DNA of 64,000 nt from Rhizobium pisi (GTDB lineage Bacteria > Pseudomonadota > Alphaproteobacteria > Rhizobiales > Rhizobiaceae), in contig NZ_RJJT01000005.1 in assembly GCF_003938655.1 (NCBI RefSeq), forward strand, positions 186,001 to 250,000, given 5' to 3'. The notes beneath the pieces are model-generated. The model did not search any database and had not been told where the DNA came from. It worked only from the letters and a program-made list of their open reading frames with translations. Below are positions 9,192 through 16,917 of this stretch, in pieces. Within the stretch, counting starts at the first letter, position 1. Each line of letters starts with the position of its first letter. The translations under genes were made by a program, and so were the position numbers.

Positions 9192-9425
9192 ATGGCCACG
9201 ACCGTGACCGCGAAAGGGCAGGTGACCATTCCGAAACCGGTGCGAGATCTGCTCGGCATTGTTCCCGGCAGCCGGGTCGATTTTCACCGTGCTGCCGACG
9301 GCAGCGTAGTTCTGACGCGCGCCGACAGGAAGCGGCCGGCCAGTCGTTTCGAGAAGTTGCGCGGGCACGCCGGCGGGGGCCTTGATACGGACGCCATCAT
9401 GGCTTTGACGCGCGGCGAAACGTGA
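9192..9425 (+). CDS. vapB: AbrB-type (VapB/MazE-like) antitoxin
   Basis: A 77-residue antitoxin with an N-terminal AbrB/SpoVT swapped-hairpin DNA-binding domain, seen as VTAKGQVTIPKPVR followed by LGIVPGSRVDF. The C-terminal third is polar and should wrap the toxin. ATG 9192 is chosen because AAAGG lies eight bases upstream; a GTG at 9183 is in frame but adds only three residues. Its stop overlaps the toxin start (GTGA), so the two are translationally coupled. It neutralises the PIN-domain nuclease next door and probably represses the operon. Confidence 0.88.
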   Translation: MATTVTAKGQVTIPKPVRDLLGIVPGSRVDFHRAADGSVVLTRADRKRPASRFEKLRGHAGGGLDTDAIMALTRGET

Positions 9426-9826
9426 CCCTCGTCGACACCAATGTTCTTCTCGACCTCGTGACCGACGACCCGAAATGGTCGGACTGGTCGATTGCTCAGC
9501 TCGAAACGGCGAGCATCGAAGGCCCGTTGTTGATCAACGACGTGATCTATGCCGAGCTTTCGGTCCGGTACGACAGGATCGAAGCCCTCGAGGCTTTTCT
9601 CGACGAGGCCGGCATCGAGATGACGCCGACGCCGAAAGCGGCCCTGTTTCTCGCGGGCAAGGTCTTCATGCAATACCGCAAGGCAGGCGGTTCACGCACC
9701 GGCGTACTTCCCGATTTCTTCATCGGCGCGCACGCCGCCGTGCAGCAGCTGCCGCTCCTGACGCGCGATGTCGGCCGCTATCGCAGCTATTTCCCGTCAT
9801 TGAAGCTGATCGCGCTCGCTCCCTGA
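9422..9826 (+). CDS. vapC: PIN-domain toxin (VapC-like ribonuclease)
   Basis: A 134-residue PIN-domain nuclease. The four acidic residues expected for metal binding are visible: Asp5 in LVDTNVLLD, Glu45 in YAELS, Asp98 in LPDFFIGAHA and Asp116 in TRDVGRY. VapC toxins cleave tRNA or rRNA when the antitoxin is lost. The start is a GTG overlapping the antitoxin stop by four bases. Lying 1.7 kb from the replication genes, it could stabilise the plasmid by post-segregational killing; that role is inference from position. Confidence 0.88.
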   Translation: MTLVDTNVLLDLVTDDPKWSDWSIAQLETASIEGPLLINDVIYAELSVRYDRIEALEAFLDEAGIEMTPTPKAALFLAGKVFMQYRKAGGSRTGVLPDFFIGAHAAVQQLPLLTRDVGRYRSYFPSLKLIALAP

Positions 9827-9933
9827 ATTTTCGGCGGCGGAGGCGTTCAGAAACCTTCCTGAAAACTGAGGGTTGAAATGGCCGCAACCGGCTCCAAATT
9901 CCGTCGGCGGCAGGCAAACGGGGGGGACGGGGC

Positions 9934-11256
9934 ATGGGCGAAATGGGCGACGCGCATAATGATCGGCTCTGCCGGTTCAGATCTGCCTTGGGCTTCGCAC
10001 TCGCGCTTTTCTCTCTTCTTTTGTGTCTCCCGGCATTTGCCGCAACCGCCGATATCGGCGGCCTGACGGTGAGCCTGCCTGATCCCGCCTCCGGCTGGGG
10101 AAAAGCCGGCAAGGGCGATCTCTTCATGCTGCAAAAGGATTTTCCCGAGACGGCGGACGACAAGCGCGGCAGCGCCTTGATCCAGATCTCCAAGCCTATT
10201 TCGGCCGCACGCAGTTTGCTGCCGGCGGGCGTCAAGACCTTCGTCGCGTCGCTTCCCGAAATGGCCAAGGAAGATATCCTGATCAAGCATTACGGGGTGA
10301 CGGTGAACGGCCACGACATTCGCGTGGAGGAACGCTGCTGCGTCCAGCAGCAGGAGGTGAGCATCAAACAGATCGTCGTCGGCATCGCGGGCGACAAGCA
10401 ACAGGCCTATCTGCAACTCGTGCTGTTGAACCTCAGCGGCGACAGAGGCAAAAGCGCCGAGGCCGATTTCGAGGCCCTGGTGCGCTCCGTGAAGCTCGAA
10501 CCTTCCGACAAGGATTTCGATCTCGTTCCGGAAAGCGGCGACGGCGGGCTCGACGGCGTCTTCACCTATCTCGATACCGGCGTGCGACCGAATGTCTTCG
10601 GCGGGGTGGATTTCTATTCCGACAGCGAGATCAATGTGTTCGATGCGAAGGGCCTGTTCAGCAGCGAACTGCCCGAGGGCGGCCGTGATATCGCCGAGTC
10701 CTGCAAGGACAATCCAACCGATTGCGGCCTCTACAGGCTGACGGGGGGCGGTTTCTTCTCCTCTGCCGGGTCGATCGAAATGCGCAGCGTCACCTCTGCC
10801 TACGGGACGATCGAGATCGAGACGAAGACCTTCTCGAAAAAGGGACAGGACTTGGTGATCGACGACGAAGACTATCGCGCCGTGCCGCCGTTCGAGGACG
10901 GGGCCACGCTCGACGGCAAATGGGTCTACACCTTCGCATCGAGCGGCATGACCGCAACCTCTTCGGGATCGGCTGCCGCCAGCCGCGAGCTGACGCTGCA
11001 TAACGACGGCACTTTCGAGCGCACCGGCTGGTCCGGTGCCTCGATGACCAACGAGATCGCGGGATCGCGAACCGGGGTCACCACCTCGGGCAACCGGCGC
11101 GGGTCGAGCGGGCGCTATGAGCTTTCCGGCTACCGCCTGAACCTCATCGACACGAGCGGCACGACGGAGACCATGAGCATATTCGAGCCGGACAAGAACT
11201 CCGACGGGCTCCTGGTGATCAACGGCAAGAATTATCTGAAGGATGATGGGGACTAG
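9934..11256 (+). CDS. Secreted protein of unknown function
   Basis: A 440-residue protein with a long signal peptide (hydrophobic stretch about residues 18-36, cleavage predicted after an AFA motif). The mature part begins with a domain of about 160 residues having alternating beta-like strands. A second half has two calycin-like stretches ending in repeated short strands (YRLTGGGFF and YELSGYRLNLI). A Cys-Cys pair lies near residue 127 and another pair of cysteines near 252-259. I do not recognise a named family. It is intact, on the plus strand, and separated from repA by about 250 bases. Confidence 0.65.
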   Translation: MGEMGDAHNDRLCRFRSALGFALALFSLLLCLPAFAATADIGGLTVSLPDPASGWGKAGKGDLFMLQKDFPETADDKRGSALIQISKPISAARSLLPAGVKTFVASLPEMAKEDILIKHYGVTVNGHDIRVEERCCVQQQEVSIKQIVVGIAGDKQQAYLQLVLLNLSGDRGKSAEADFEALVRSVKLEPSDKDFDLVPESGDGGLDGVFTYLDTGVRPNVFGGVDFYSDSEINVFDAKGLFSSELPEGGRDIAESCKDNPTDCGLYRLTGGGFFSSAGSIEMRSVTSAYGTIEIETKTFSKKGQDLVIDDEDYRAVPPFEDGATLDGKWVYTFASSGMTATSSGSAAASRELTLHNDGTFERTGWSGASMTNEIAGSRTGVTTSGNRRGSSGRYELSGYRLNLIDTSGTTETMSIFEPDKNSDGLLVINGKNYLKDDGD

Positions 11257-11509
11257 CGGTCTAAGACGTTAGAAACATTGCCGTATTAACTTGGCGCTGC
11301 GAAACGGTCGAGGCCATTGTCCGCTGCGTCGAATCACCGGACCTTGCCGGCATATTCGCCGGAAATCGGCCGCGTGCCCGGGCGGGCTTTCACGCGCCAA
11401 AATAGTGTTTGGTTAAGCATTTGTAATTCGGTCACGAATCGAGGCATATAGCAACTGCGTAACTGAAGCGCTTTCGTTTAAAATTGCGCAGTTATCCGGG
11501 AAAGAGATC
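11257..11509 (+). promoter_or_regulatory. repA leader and promoter region
   Basis: This is the non-coding stretch in front of the replication operon, where repABC plasmids carry the promoters repressed by RepA. An AT-richer part (about 11400-11490) is the best place for the promoter. A GGGAAAGAG ribosome site precedes ATG 11510. I looked for the 16-bp centromere palindrome typical of parS (GTT...AAC) and did not find a clear copy here or downstream of repC. Confidence 0.4.
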
Positions 11510-12703
11510 ATGCAGCCGAGTCTTGCTCTTCAAGATGATCAGGAGCACCTCCCTTCGCTTCTGGCAACAGATGCGAAGGAGTTATCCTATCAACTTCAGC
11601 AGCATCAGGCAAAAATCTTTCCTCCGCTGTCGCGGAAGACGATCCGGACGTTTTCGCCGGCGGAAGCCGCGGCCTTCATCGGCATCGGCGAAGGCTATCT
11701 CCGGCAGGTGGCGGCCGACGGCCATGGGCCTGATCCGCTTGCAAACGGGCGCAGGCTCTATAGCGCCATCGACATGGACCGGATTCGCCGGGTCCTCGAC
11801 GAGCGCAACGGAACGCCGAAATATGTGCCGGCCCGCAGGGCGGGCGAAAAGCTTCAGATCATCTCCGTGATGAATTTCAAGGGCGGTTCGGGCAAGACCA
11901 CCACCGCGGCACATCTCGCGCAGTTCATGGCGCTCAGGGGATACCGCGTGCTTGCCGTCGATCTCGATCCGCAGGCTTCCCTGTCCGCACTGTTCGGTCA
12001 CCAGCCGGAATTCGACGTCGGCGAGGGCGAAACGATCTACGGCGCGATCCGATATGAGGAGCCGCGCCCGATCGCCGATATCGTGCGCGCCACCTACACG
12101 CCCAATCTGCATCTCATCCCTGGCAATCTCGAGCTGATGGAGTTCGAGCACGAGACGCCGAAAGCCATGGCGTCTGGGACGGCGGAGACGATGTTTTTCG
12201 CCCGCATCGGTGAGGTCCTGACCGACATCGAAAGCCTTTACGACGTCGTGGTCATCGACTGCCCACCGCAGCTCGGTTTCCTGACGATGTCGGCGCTCTG
12301 CGCCGCAACCTCGGTGCTGATCACGGTCCATCCGCAGATGCTCGACGTCATGTCGATGTCGCAGTTCCTGACGATGACGAGCGAATTGATGTCGGTCGTC
12401 GAGAAGGCCGGCGGGCGCACCAGCTACGACTGGATGCGTTATCTCGTGACGCGGTTCGAGCCGAACGACGGACCGCAAAGCCAGATGACCGGCTTCATGC
12501 GGGCGATCTTCGGCAATCGCATGCTGCACAACGCCATGGTGAAGTCGACGGCGGTCGCCGATGCCGGCGTGACGAAGCAGACCCTTTACGAGGTCGAACG
12601 GTCGCAATTCACGCGCGGAACCTATGATCGGGCCCTGGAGTCCCTGAACCTCGTGAATGGCGAGATCGAGGCGCATGTCCGCTCCACATGGGGAAGGAAA
12701 TAG
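11510..12703 (+). CDS. repA: Plasmid partitioning ATPase RepA
   Basis: A 397-residue ParA-type ATPase of the repABC family, which segregates plasmid copies with RepB and represses its own operon. An N-terminal helix-turn-helix (about 47-75, FSPAEAAAFIGI) binds the operator. The deviant Walker A motif KGGSGKT is at 124-130. Walker A' (LAVDLDPQAS) and Walker B (VVVIDCPPQLG) follow. Length is normal for RepA. repB begins three bases after the stop codon, as usual for this operon. Confidence 0.97.
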   Translation: MQPSLALQDDQEHLPSLLATDAKELSYQLQQHQAKIFPPLSRKTIRTFSPAEAAAFIGIGEGYLRQVAADGHGPDPLANGRRLYSAIDMDRIRRVLDERNGTPKYVPARRAGEKLQIISVMNFKGGSGKTTTAAHLAQFMALRGYRVLAVDLDPQASLSALFGHQPEFDVGEGETIYGAIRYEEPRPIADIVRATYTPNLHLIPGNLELMEFEHETPKAMASGTAETMFFARIGEVLTDIESLYDVVVIDCPPQLGFLTMSALCAATSVLITVHPQMLDVMSMSQFLTMTSELMSVVEKAGGRTSYDWMRYLVTRFEPNDGPQSQMTGFMRAIFGNRMLHNAMVKSTAVADAGVTKQTLYEVERSQFTRGTYDRALESLNLVNGEIEAHVRSTWGRK

Positions 12704-12705
12704 AG

Positions 12706-13704
12706 ATGGCGCGCAAGAACCTCATCGAAATTTCCGCGCACGACCCGGCAAGGACGGAAACGGTTTCCCCGCGCGACAATCGCCCGATCGCGGGCTTCGT
12801 ACCGCAGGAGCGCAGCGCAGCACCCGTAGGCGGCATCACGAAGACGCTTGGCAACATCACTGAAAAAATGGAGCGCGCGAGCGAGCTGGAACGGCAGCTC
12901 GCCGCCGGCCAGACTATCGTCGAGCTCGATCCCGGCCTGATCGACGCCTCCTTCGTCAGCGACCGATTGGCGATCGACGCGGCCGAACTTGCCGAGCTCG
13001 TCGACCAGATTCGCGAACATGGGCAGCAGGTGCCGATCCTTGTGCGCCCGCATCCCGAGACCAAGGGGCGCTATCAGGTTGCCTACGGCCATCGTCGCCT
13101 GGCCGCCACCAGGGAAATCGGCATCAGGGTGCGCGCTGTTGTCCGCGACCTGACCGACGGCCAGCTGGTCGTCAGCCAGGGACAGGAAAACAGCGCCCGG
13201 ACCAATCTCTCCTATGTCGAACGCGCGCTCTTCGCCTCGCGGCTGGAAGAACGCGGCTTCGGCCGCGACGTCATCATGGCCGCGCTCAGCGTCGACAAGG
13301 CGGCGCTGTCGAGAATGCTGATCGTGATACGACAGGTCCCCCTGGAGCTCATAAACGCGATAGGTGCGGCGCCTGAGATCGGCCGCCGGCGATGGCTGGA
13401 ACTGGGTGAGCGGATCGGGAACGCCGATATCGCCAAGATCATCGCCGAGTTGTCCGCGGACGACGCGCGCAAGATCTCGAGCGACGAGCGGTTTCACCGG
13501 GCATTGGTGCTGGCAACGAAGAAGGCGGCAACAAAGGCGGCCGTGGCCAAATCCGAGGTCAGTGGCGTGCCGGTGACGATCAAAAAGACAGCGTCCGGCG
13601 CAGCCTTCATCTTCGACGGCAAGACTGCGCCCGGTTTCGATCAATTCGTCCAGGAAAGGCTGCAGAGCCTGTTCCAGGAGTTCAAAAAGCACAGAGGAGC
13701 GTAA
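12706..13704 (+). CDS. repB: Plasmid partitioning protein RepB
   Basis: A 332-residue ParB-type centromere-binding protein, partner of RepA. The N-terminus (MARKNLIE) is the usual RepB start and has AAGGA seven bases upstream, so ATG 12706 is preferred over ATG 12688. The ParB/sulfiredoxin-like domain covers about 70-170, with the AYGHRRLAA motif and GQENSARTNLSYVERALFA box. A helix-turn-helix at about 185-205 is followed by a basic C-terminal part with KKAATKAAVAK. Normal length; no lesion. Confidence 0.96.
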   Translation: MARKNLIEISAHDPARTETVSPRDNRPIAGFVPQERSAAPVGGITKTLGNITEKMERASELERQLAAGQTIVELDPGLIDASFVSDRLAIDAAELAELVDQIREHGQQVPILVRPHPETKGRYQVAYGHRRLAATREIGIRVRAVVRDLTDGQLVVSQGQENSARTNLSYVERALFASRLEERGFGRDVIMAALSVDKAALSRMLIVIRQVPLELINAIGAAPEIGRRRWLELGERIGNADIAKIIAELSADDARKISSDERFHRALVLATKKAATKAAVAKSEVSGVPVTIKKTASGAAFIFDGKTAPGFDQFVQERLQSLFQEFKKHRGA

Positions 13705-13710
13705 CGCGCA

Positions 13711-13764
13711 AAAGAAAAAGGCCCCCAACGACGCCGTCGTGGAAGCCCTTCTCAGATCTTAAGC
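13711..13764 (-). ncRNA. Antisense countertranscribed RNA of the repB-repC gap (incA)
   Basis: Most studied repABC plasmids encode a small antisense RNA in the repB-repC gap that limits RepC translation and causes incompatibility. Here the minus strand shows a TTGACT -35 box (13794-13799 on the plus strand), a 17-base spacer and a GATTCT -10-like box (13771-13776). A GC-rich hairpin (13720-13746) with a run of U (13712-13719) ends the transcript. The start near 13763 is predicted from promoter spacing, giving about 50 nucleotides. The hairpin and promoter are seen; the function is family knowledge. Confidence 0.75.
13712..13746 (-). terminator. Rho-independent terminator of the antisense RNA
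   Basis: Read on the minus strand, GGCTTCCACGAC pairs with GTCGTTGGGGGCC with one bulged base and a two-base loop, followed by TTTTTCTTT. The stem and the U tract are those of an intrinsic terminator and close the antisense RNA gene. Confidence 0.75.
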
Positions 13765-13858
13765 ACATCGAGAATCGCATTTCCACGAATCACAGTCAAG
13801 CGTCCTGGCACCGAAAAGGGTGGAGGGTTTTCTTTTGCCTGAACGAAGGTGAAGGCAA

Positions 13859-15151
13859 ATGGAGAGTGGATATGTGACGACGCCCTTTGGGCGGCGGCCG
13901 ATGTCGCTTGGCATGCTTGCAAGCCAGCAACTGGCCGAGACCATCGAGCCGGGGATGAGACGCAGCAAGTGGAAGCTGTTCAGAGCGATCTGCGAGGCAC
14001 GGCCAGCGCTTGGCGTTACCGATCGGGCGCTGACGGTGCTCGACGCGCTTTTGACCTTCTATCCCGATGACGAGATCTCCGAGGAAAAAGGCCTGATCGT
14101 CTTTCCGTCGAATGCGCAGCTTTCGCTTCGCGCCCGCGGAATGACGCCGGCCACACTCCGGCGGCATCTTGCCGTCCTGGTCGAGGCCGGCCTGATCTTG
14201 CGCAAGGACAGCCCGAACGGAAAGCGCTATGCGCGCCGCGACAGGGCAGGGGCGATCGGTGAGGCCTTTGGCTTCAGCGTTGCGCCGCTGCTCGCACGCG
14301 CGGTCGAGATTGAAAGCCTGGCCGCCGAGGCGGTCGCCGACCGGGAGCTGATCAGGGTGACCAGGGAACGGCTGACAGTGTGCCGGCGCGATATCTCCAA
14401 GCTCATCGCGGCAGCCCTCGACGAGGCGGTTCCCGGCGACTGGGAGCGTATGTCGATGCTGTTTCGCGATCTTGTCCTCCGGATTCCGCGCGTGGCGAGC
14501 GCCGAGGAACTGGCTGCGCTACTCGACGAGATGGCGCTGTTGCGCGAAGAGGCTGTCAACCTGCTGGAAAAACACATTAAAATTAAAAAAATAGACGCCA
14601 ATGAGTCTCAAACTGAGCGGCACAAACAGAATTCAAATCTCGAATCCATCTCTGAATCTGAACCAAGCTTCGAAACGAAGCAGGGCGCAAAGGCGGTGGC
14701 CAATAACGACCCGATCGCCGAGGCGCAGGACGGGCGAAGGCTGAAACATCGGGAGCGGCCCGGGAGAAGATCCGGTGCGGCCGATCCGGCGGCGGGCCAT
14801 GGCCTGAAATCCTTCCCGCTCGGCCTCGTTCTCCAGGCCTGCCCTGGTATTCTCGGATACGGGCCGGGCGGAACGGTCGGCAACTGGCGAGACCTGATGT
14901 CGGCCGCCGTCGTCGTCCGCTCGATGCTCGGCGTCAGCGCCTCGGCCTATGAGGAAGCCTGCGCCGGCATGGGGCCGGAAAACGCCGCGACGGTGATCGC
15001 CTGCATCCTGGAAAGAGGCGGGCACATCAATTCGCCTGGCGGCTATCTCCGCGATCTCACCCGAAGGACCGAGAAAGGCGAATTTGCGATCGGCCCGATG
15101 CTGATGGCGCTGGTGCGGGCGAACGGCGGAGCAAGACGCGATGCCGGCTGA
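13859..15151 (+). CDS. repC: Replication initiator RepC
   Basis: A 430-residue initiator, essential for replication of repABC plasmids. The N-terminus (VTTPFGRRPMSL) is diagnostic. A winged-helix-rich N-terminal domain spans about 1-165 (with RARGMTPATLRRHLAVL as recognition helix). A variable charged linker follows at about 240-310, then a conserved C-terminal domain (CPGILGYGPGG through GGYLRDLTRR). ATG 13859 has GAAGG just upstream. Expression should be limited by the antisense RNA. The origin in this family lies inside the gene, in its AT-rich part. Confidence 0.97.
   Translation: MESGYVTTPFGRRPMSLGMLASQQLAETIEPGMRRSKWKLFRAICEARPALGVTDRALTVLDALLTFYPDDEISEEKGLIVFPSNAQLSLRARGMTPATLRRHLAVLVEAGLILRKDSPNGKRYARRDRAGAIGEAFGFSVAPLLARAVEIESLAAEAVADRELIRVTRERLTVCRRDISKLIAAALDEAVPGDWERMSMLFRDLVLRIPRVASAEELAALLDEMALLREEAVNLLEKHIKIKKIDANESQTERHKQNSNLESISESEPSFETKQGAKAVANNDPIAEAQDGRRLKHRERPGRRSGAADPAAGHGLKSFPLGLVLQACPGILGYGPGGTVGNWRDLMSAAVVVRSMLGVSASAYEEACAGMGPENAATVIACILERGGHINSPGGYLRDLTRRTEKGEFAIGPMLMALVRANGGARRDAG
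14568..14672 (+). other. AT-rich stretch inside repC, candidate origin of replication
   Basis: Within the otherwise GC-rich repC there is a sharply AT-rich block (around AAACACATTAAAATTAAAAAAAT) covering the linker codons. In characterised repABC plasmids such as R. etli p42d the origin maps to the AT-rich middle of repC. The base composition is seen; the origin assignment is by analogy. Confidence 0.6.
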
Positions 15152-15303
15152 GTAAGCTTGGGATTGTGGGAAAAATGACGTCGAACTGGCGGATGGCGGA
15201 CGTGAAATCCGCCCTTGCCGCAGATCTCGACGGCGGTAATATCGCACCGGCGTTCGGGCAATAAACCACTGGATTTCAACGATTTTCAATCGACAGGAAA
15301 GCA

Positions 15304-16362
15304 ATGATGCGGCAGCTCCACAAGAAGGTCGGCGCATTTTTCGTGGTCGGCGTCATCCTCTGCGGCCCGGCGGTTGCTGCGGAGCCGTCCTATGACAAAT
15401 ACAAATCCTGGTTGGTCGTCTGCGACAACGGGTTGAAATGTGAAGCCAAGGGCTTCGAAAACGGCACCATCAACAACCCCGATCTGCGCTTCGTCCGCGC
15501 CGCCGGTCCTGATGCCGCGACGGAGGTTACGCTGAGCGTGCCGTTTCCGGTCGGCCTCGGCGGCTTTCTCGCCGACGGAAAACCGCTGCGTCTTGGACCG
15601 TCCTGGACGCGTTCTCAGGACGAGGACCTCACGACGATCTCGACCAAGGATCCGGTTGCTGTGAAGGAATTTCTTTCAGAACTACGCAATGACGCAAAGA
15701 TCGAAGTCGGCGACGACAAGGCTGTCATCCCGCTTGACGGCATGGTCGCCGCGCTTCTGCACATGGATGATCGTCAAGGTCGTATCGGCGGCGTCACCGC
15801 GTTGATCAAGGCGGGGGCTGCTCCCGCTTCGAAGGTGCCGGCTCCGCCTGCCCTGCCTGTCATCAATCGCCGAAAGATCGATATCATCCTGTCGGATGCG
15901 GAAAAGCAACGGCTGATCACGCAGGCAATGAGCGCCGGTAAGGCTCTTTTCGACAGCGAAGGATGCGAAGCCGACGCAGCGAATGGGGGACTTAATGCCG
16001 ACGCTTATCCTCTCGATATGGATCATGCGCTTGTGCTCATCCCCTGCATCATGGGCGCCTACCAGGGCTCGTCGCTCGTATTCCTCCAACCGCTGAAGGG
16101 AAACGGTGTTCCCATTCCCTTTCAGCCGAGACTTCCCCTCGGGGAGGGTGAAGGTGCAACGACGCTCTTCGTGGAACCGGGCTTCGATACGGATACCGGA
16201 AGCTTGCAGATGTCCGGAAGGGGGCGTGGCGTTGCCGACTGCGGCCTGTCTGCGCAATGGGTGTGGGACGATGCCGAGTTTAAGCTTGCGGAAGCTTACT
16301 TCCAGGGATCGTGCGGCGGCAGCCAACCCGTGGATTGGCCGACTTTGTTCCGTTCTAGATGA
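15304..16362 (+). CDS. DUF1176 periplasmic protein
   Basis: A 352-residue exported protein. A signal peptide (hydrophobic stretch about residues 11-25, AVAA cleavage) is followed by a domain opening with YKSWLVVCDNGLKCEAKGF. It ends with a C-terminal AxFQGSCGGSQPVDWPTLFRS segment. Both are typical of DUF1176 proteins, which are common in Proteobacteria and have no proven function. The four to six cysteines probably form periplasmic disulfides. ATG 15304 follows AGGAAAG. It sits 150 bases downstream of repC but is not part of the replication unit by any known role. Confidence 0.8.
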   Translation: MMRQLHKKVGAFFVVGVILCGPAVAAEPSYDKYKSWLVVCDNGLKCEAKGFENGTINNPDLRFVRAAGPDAATEVTLSVPFPVGLGGFLADGKPLRLGPSWTRSQDEDLTTISTKDPVAVKEFLSELRNDAKIEVGDDKAVIPLDGMVAALLHMDDRQGRIGGVTALIKAGAAPASKVPAPPALPVINRRKIDIILSDAEKQRLITQAMSAGKALFDSEGCEADAANGGLNADAYPLDMDHALVLIPCIMGAYQGSSLVFLQPLKGNGVPIPFQPRLPLGEGEGATTLFVEPGFDTDTGSLQMSGRGRGVADCGLSAQWVWDDAEFKLAEAYFQGSCGGSQPVDWPTLFRSR

Positions 16363-16378
16363 ATTGCTGCGGGACCTT

Positions 16379-16774
16379 TCACATGCGCCGGTCCAGCTCG
16401 CCTTCGCTGAGCCCGAAATGCTCGAGTATGATGCCTACGTTTCGGCGATGAGACTTGAAGTAGACGTCGAAGAGATCACCGATCAGCGGAACCGTGCCGC
16501 CGGCCGCATCGATGCCGAGGTTGACGGCCATGCGCGCAAGCTTGTGATTGGGAATGCCGAGACGCCTTGCTTCATTGATGATGAAGATCCCGATGAGGGA
16601 GCCGGCGATATCGCCAACCGCCGGGATGAGGCCGAGAACCGAATCCGCTCCGATCCGCACGCCGATGACGGGTAGTCTCACGGCTGTGTCCATGAGCCGA
16701 GCGATGCGGACAACCCGCCGGATTCGTTCGCGCTCGATCGAGGTGAGATGTTTCGTGTAAGCGGAGTTCGGCAT
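16379..16774 (-). CDS. DUF4112 small membrane protein
   Basis: A 131-residue protein matching the DUF4112 pattern. A basic N-terminal segment is followed by a conserved VIGVRIGADSVLGLIPAVGD motif, a hydrophobic stretch with IGIFIINEARRLG, and a second IDAAGGTVPLIGDLFD motif. ATG 16774 is chosen over ATG 16795 because AAGGG lies five bases upstream. Function unknown; probably inner-membrane associated. It converges with the DUF1176 gene. Confidence 0.8.
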   Translation of the reverse strand: MPNSAYTKHLTSIERERIRRVVRIARLMDTAVRLPVIGVRIGADSVLGLIPAVGDIAGSLIGIFIINEARRLGIPNHKLARMAVNLGIDAAGGTVPLIGDLFDVYFKSHRRNVGIILEHFGLSEGELDRRM

Positions 16775-16917
16775 CAAAACCCTTGCGGCGCACATCGCTG
16801 CGCGAGATCTTGATGCAACGAAGATGCGGCGTGACGATAATGGGTGTCCATTGCCGTGAAACGCCGCAAGCCCGATAAGGTTCGTCTGCGCCGGTCAATC
16901 CTTCGCGGGTGGTGAAG

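Noticed and set aside
9847..11001. 384-codon minus-strand open frame
   Set aside because: Antisense shadow of the secreted protein gene, with His/Arg-rich composition typical of shadows in GC-rich DNA.
11582..12676. 364-codon minus-strand open frame opposite repA
   Set aside because: repA on the plus strand is unmistakable; the opposite frame has no motif.
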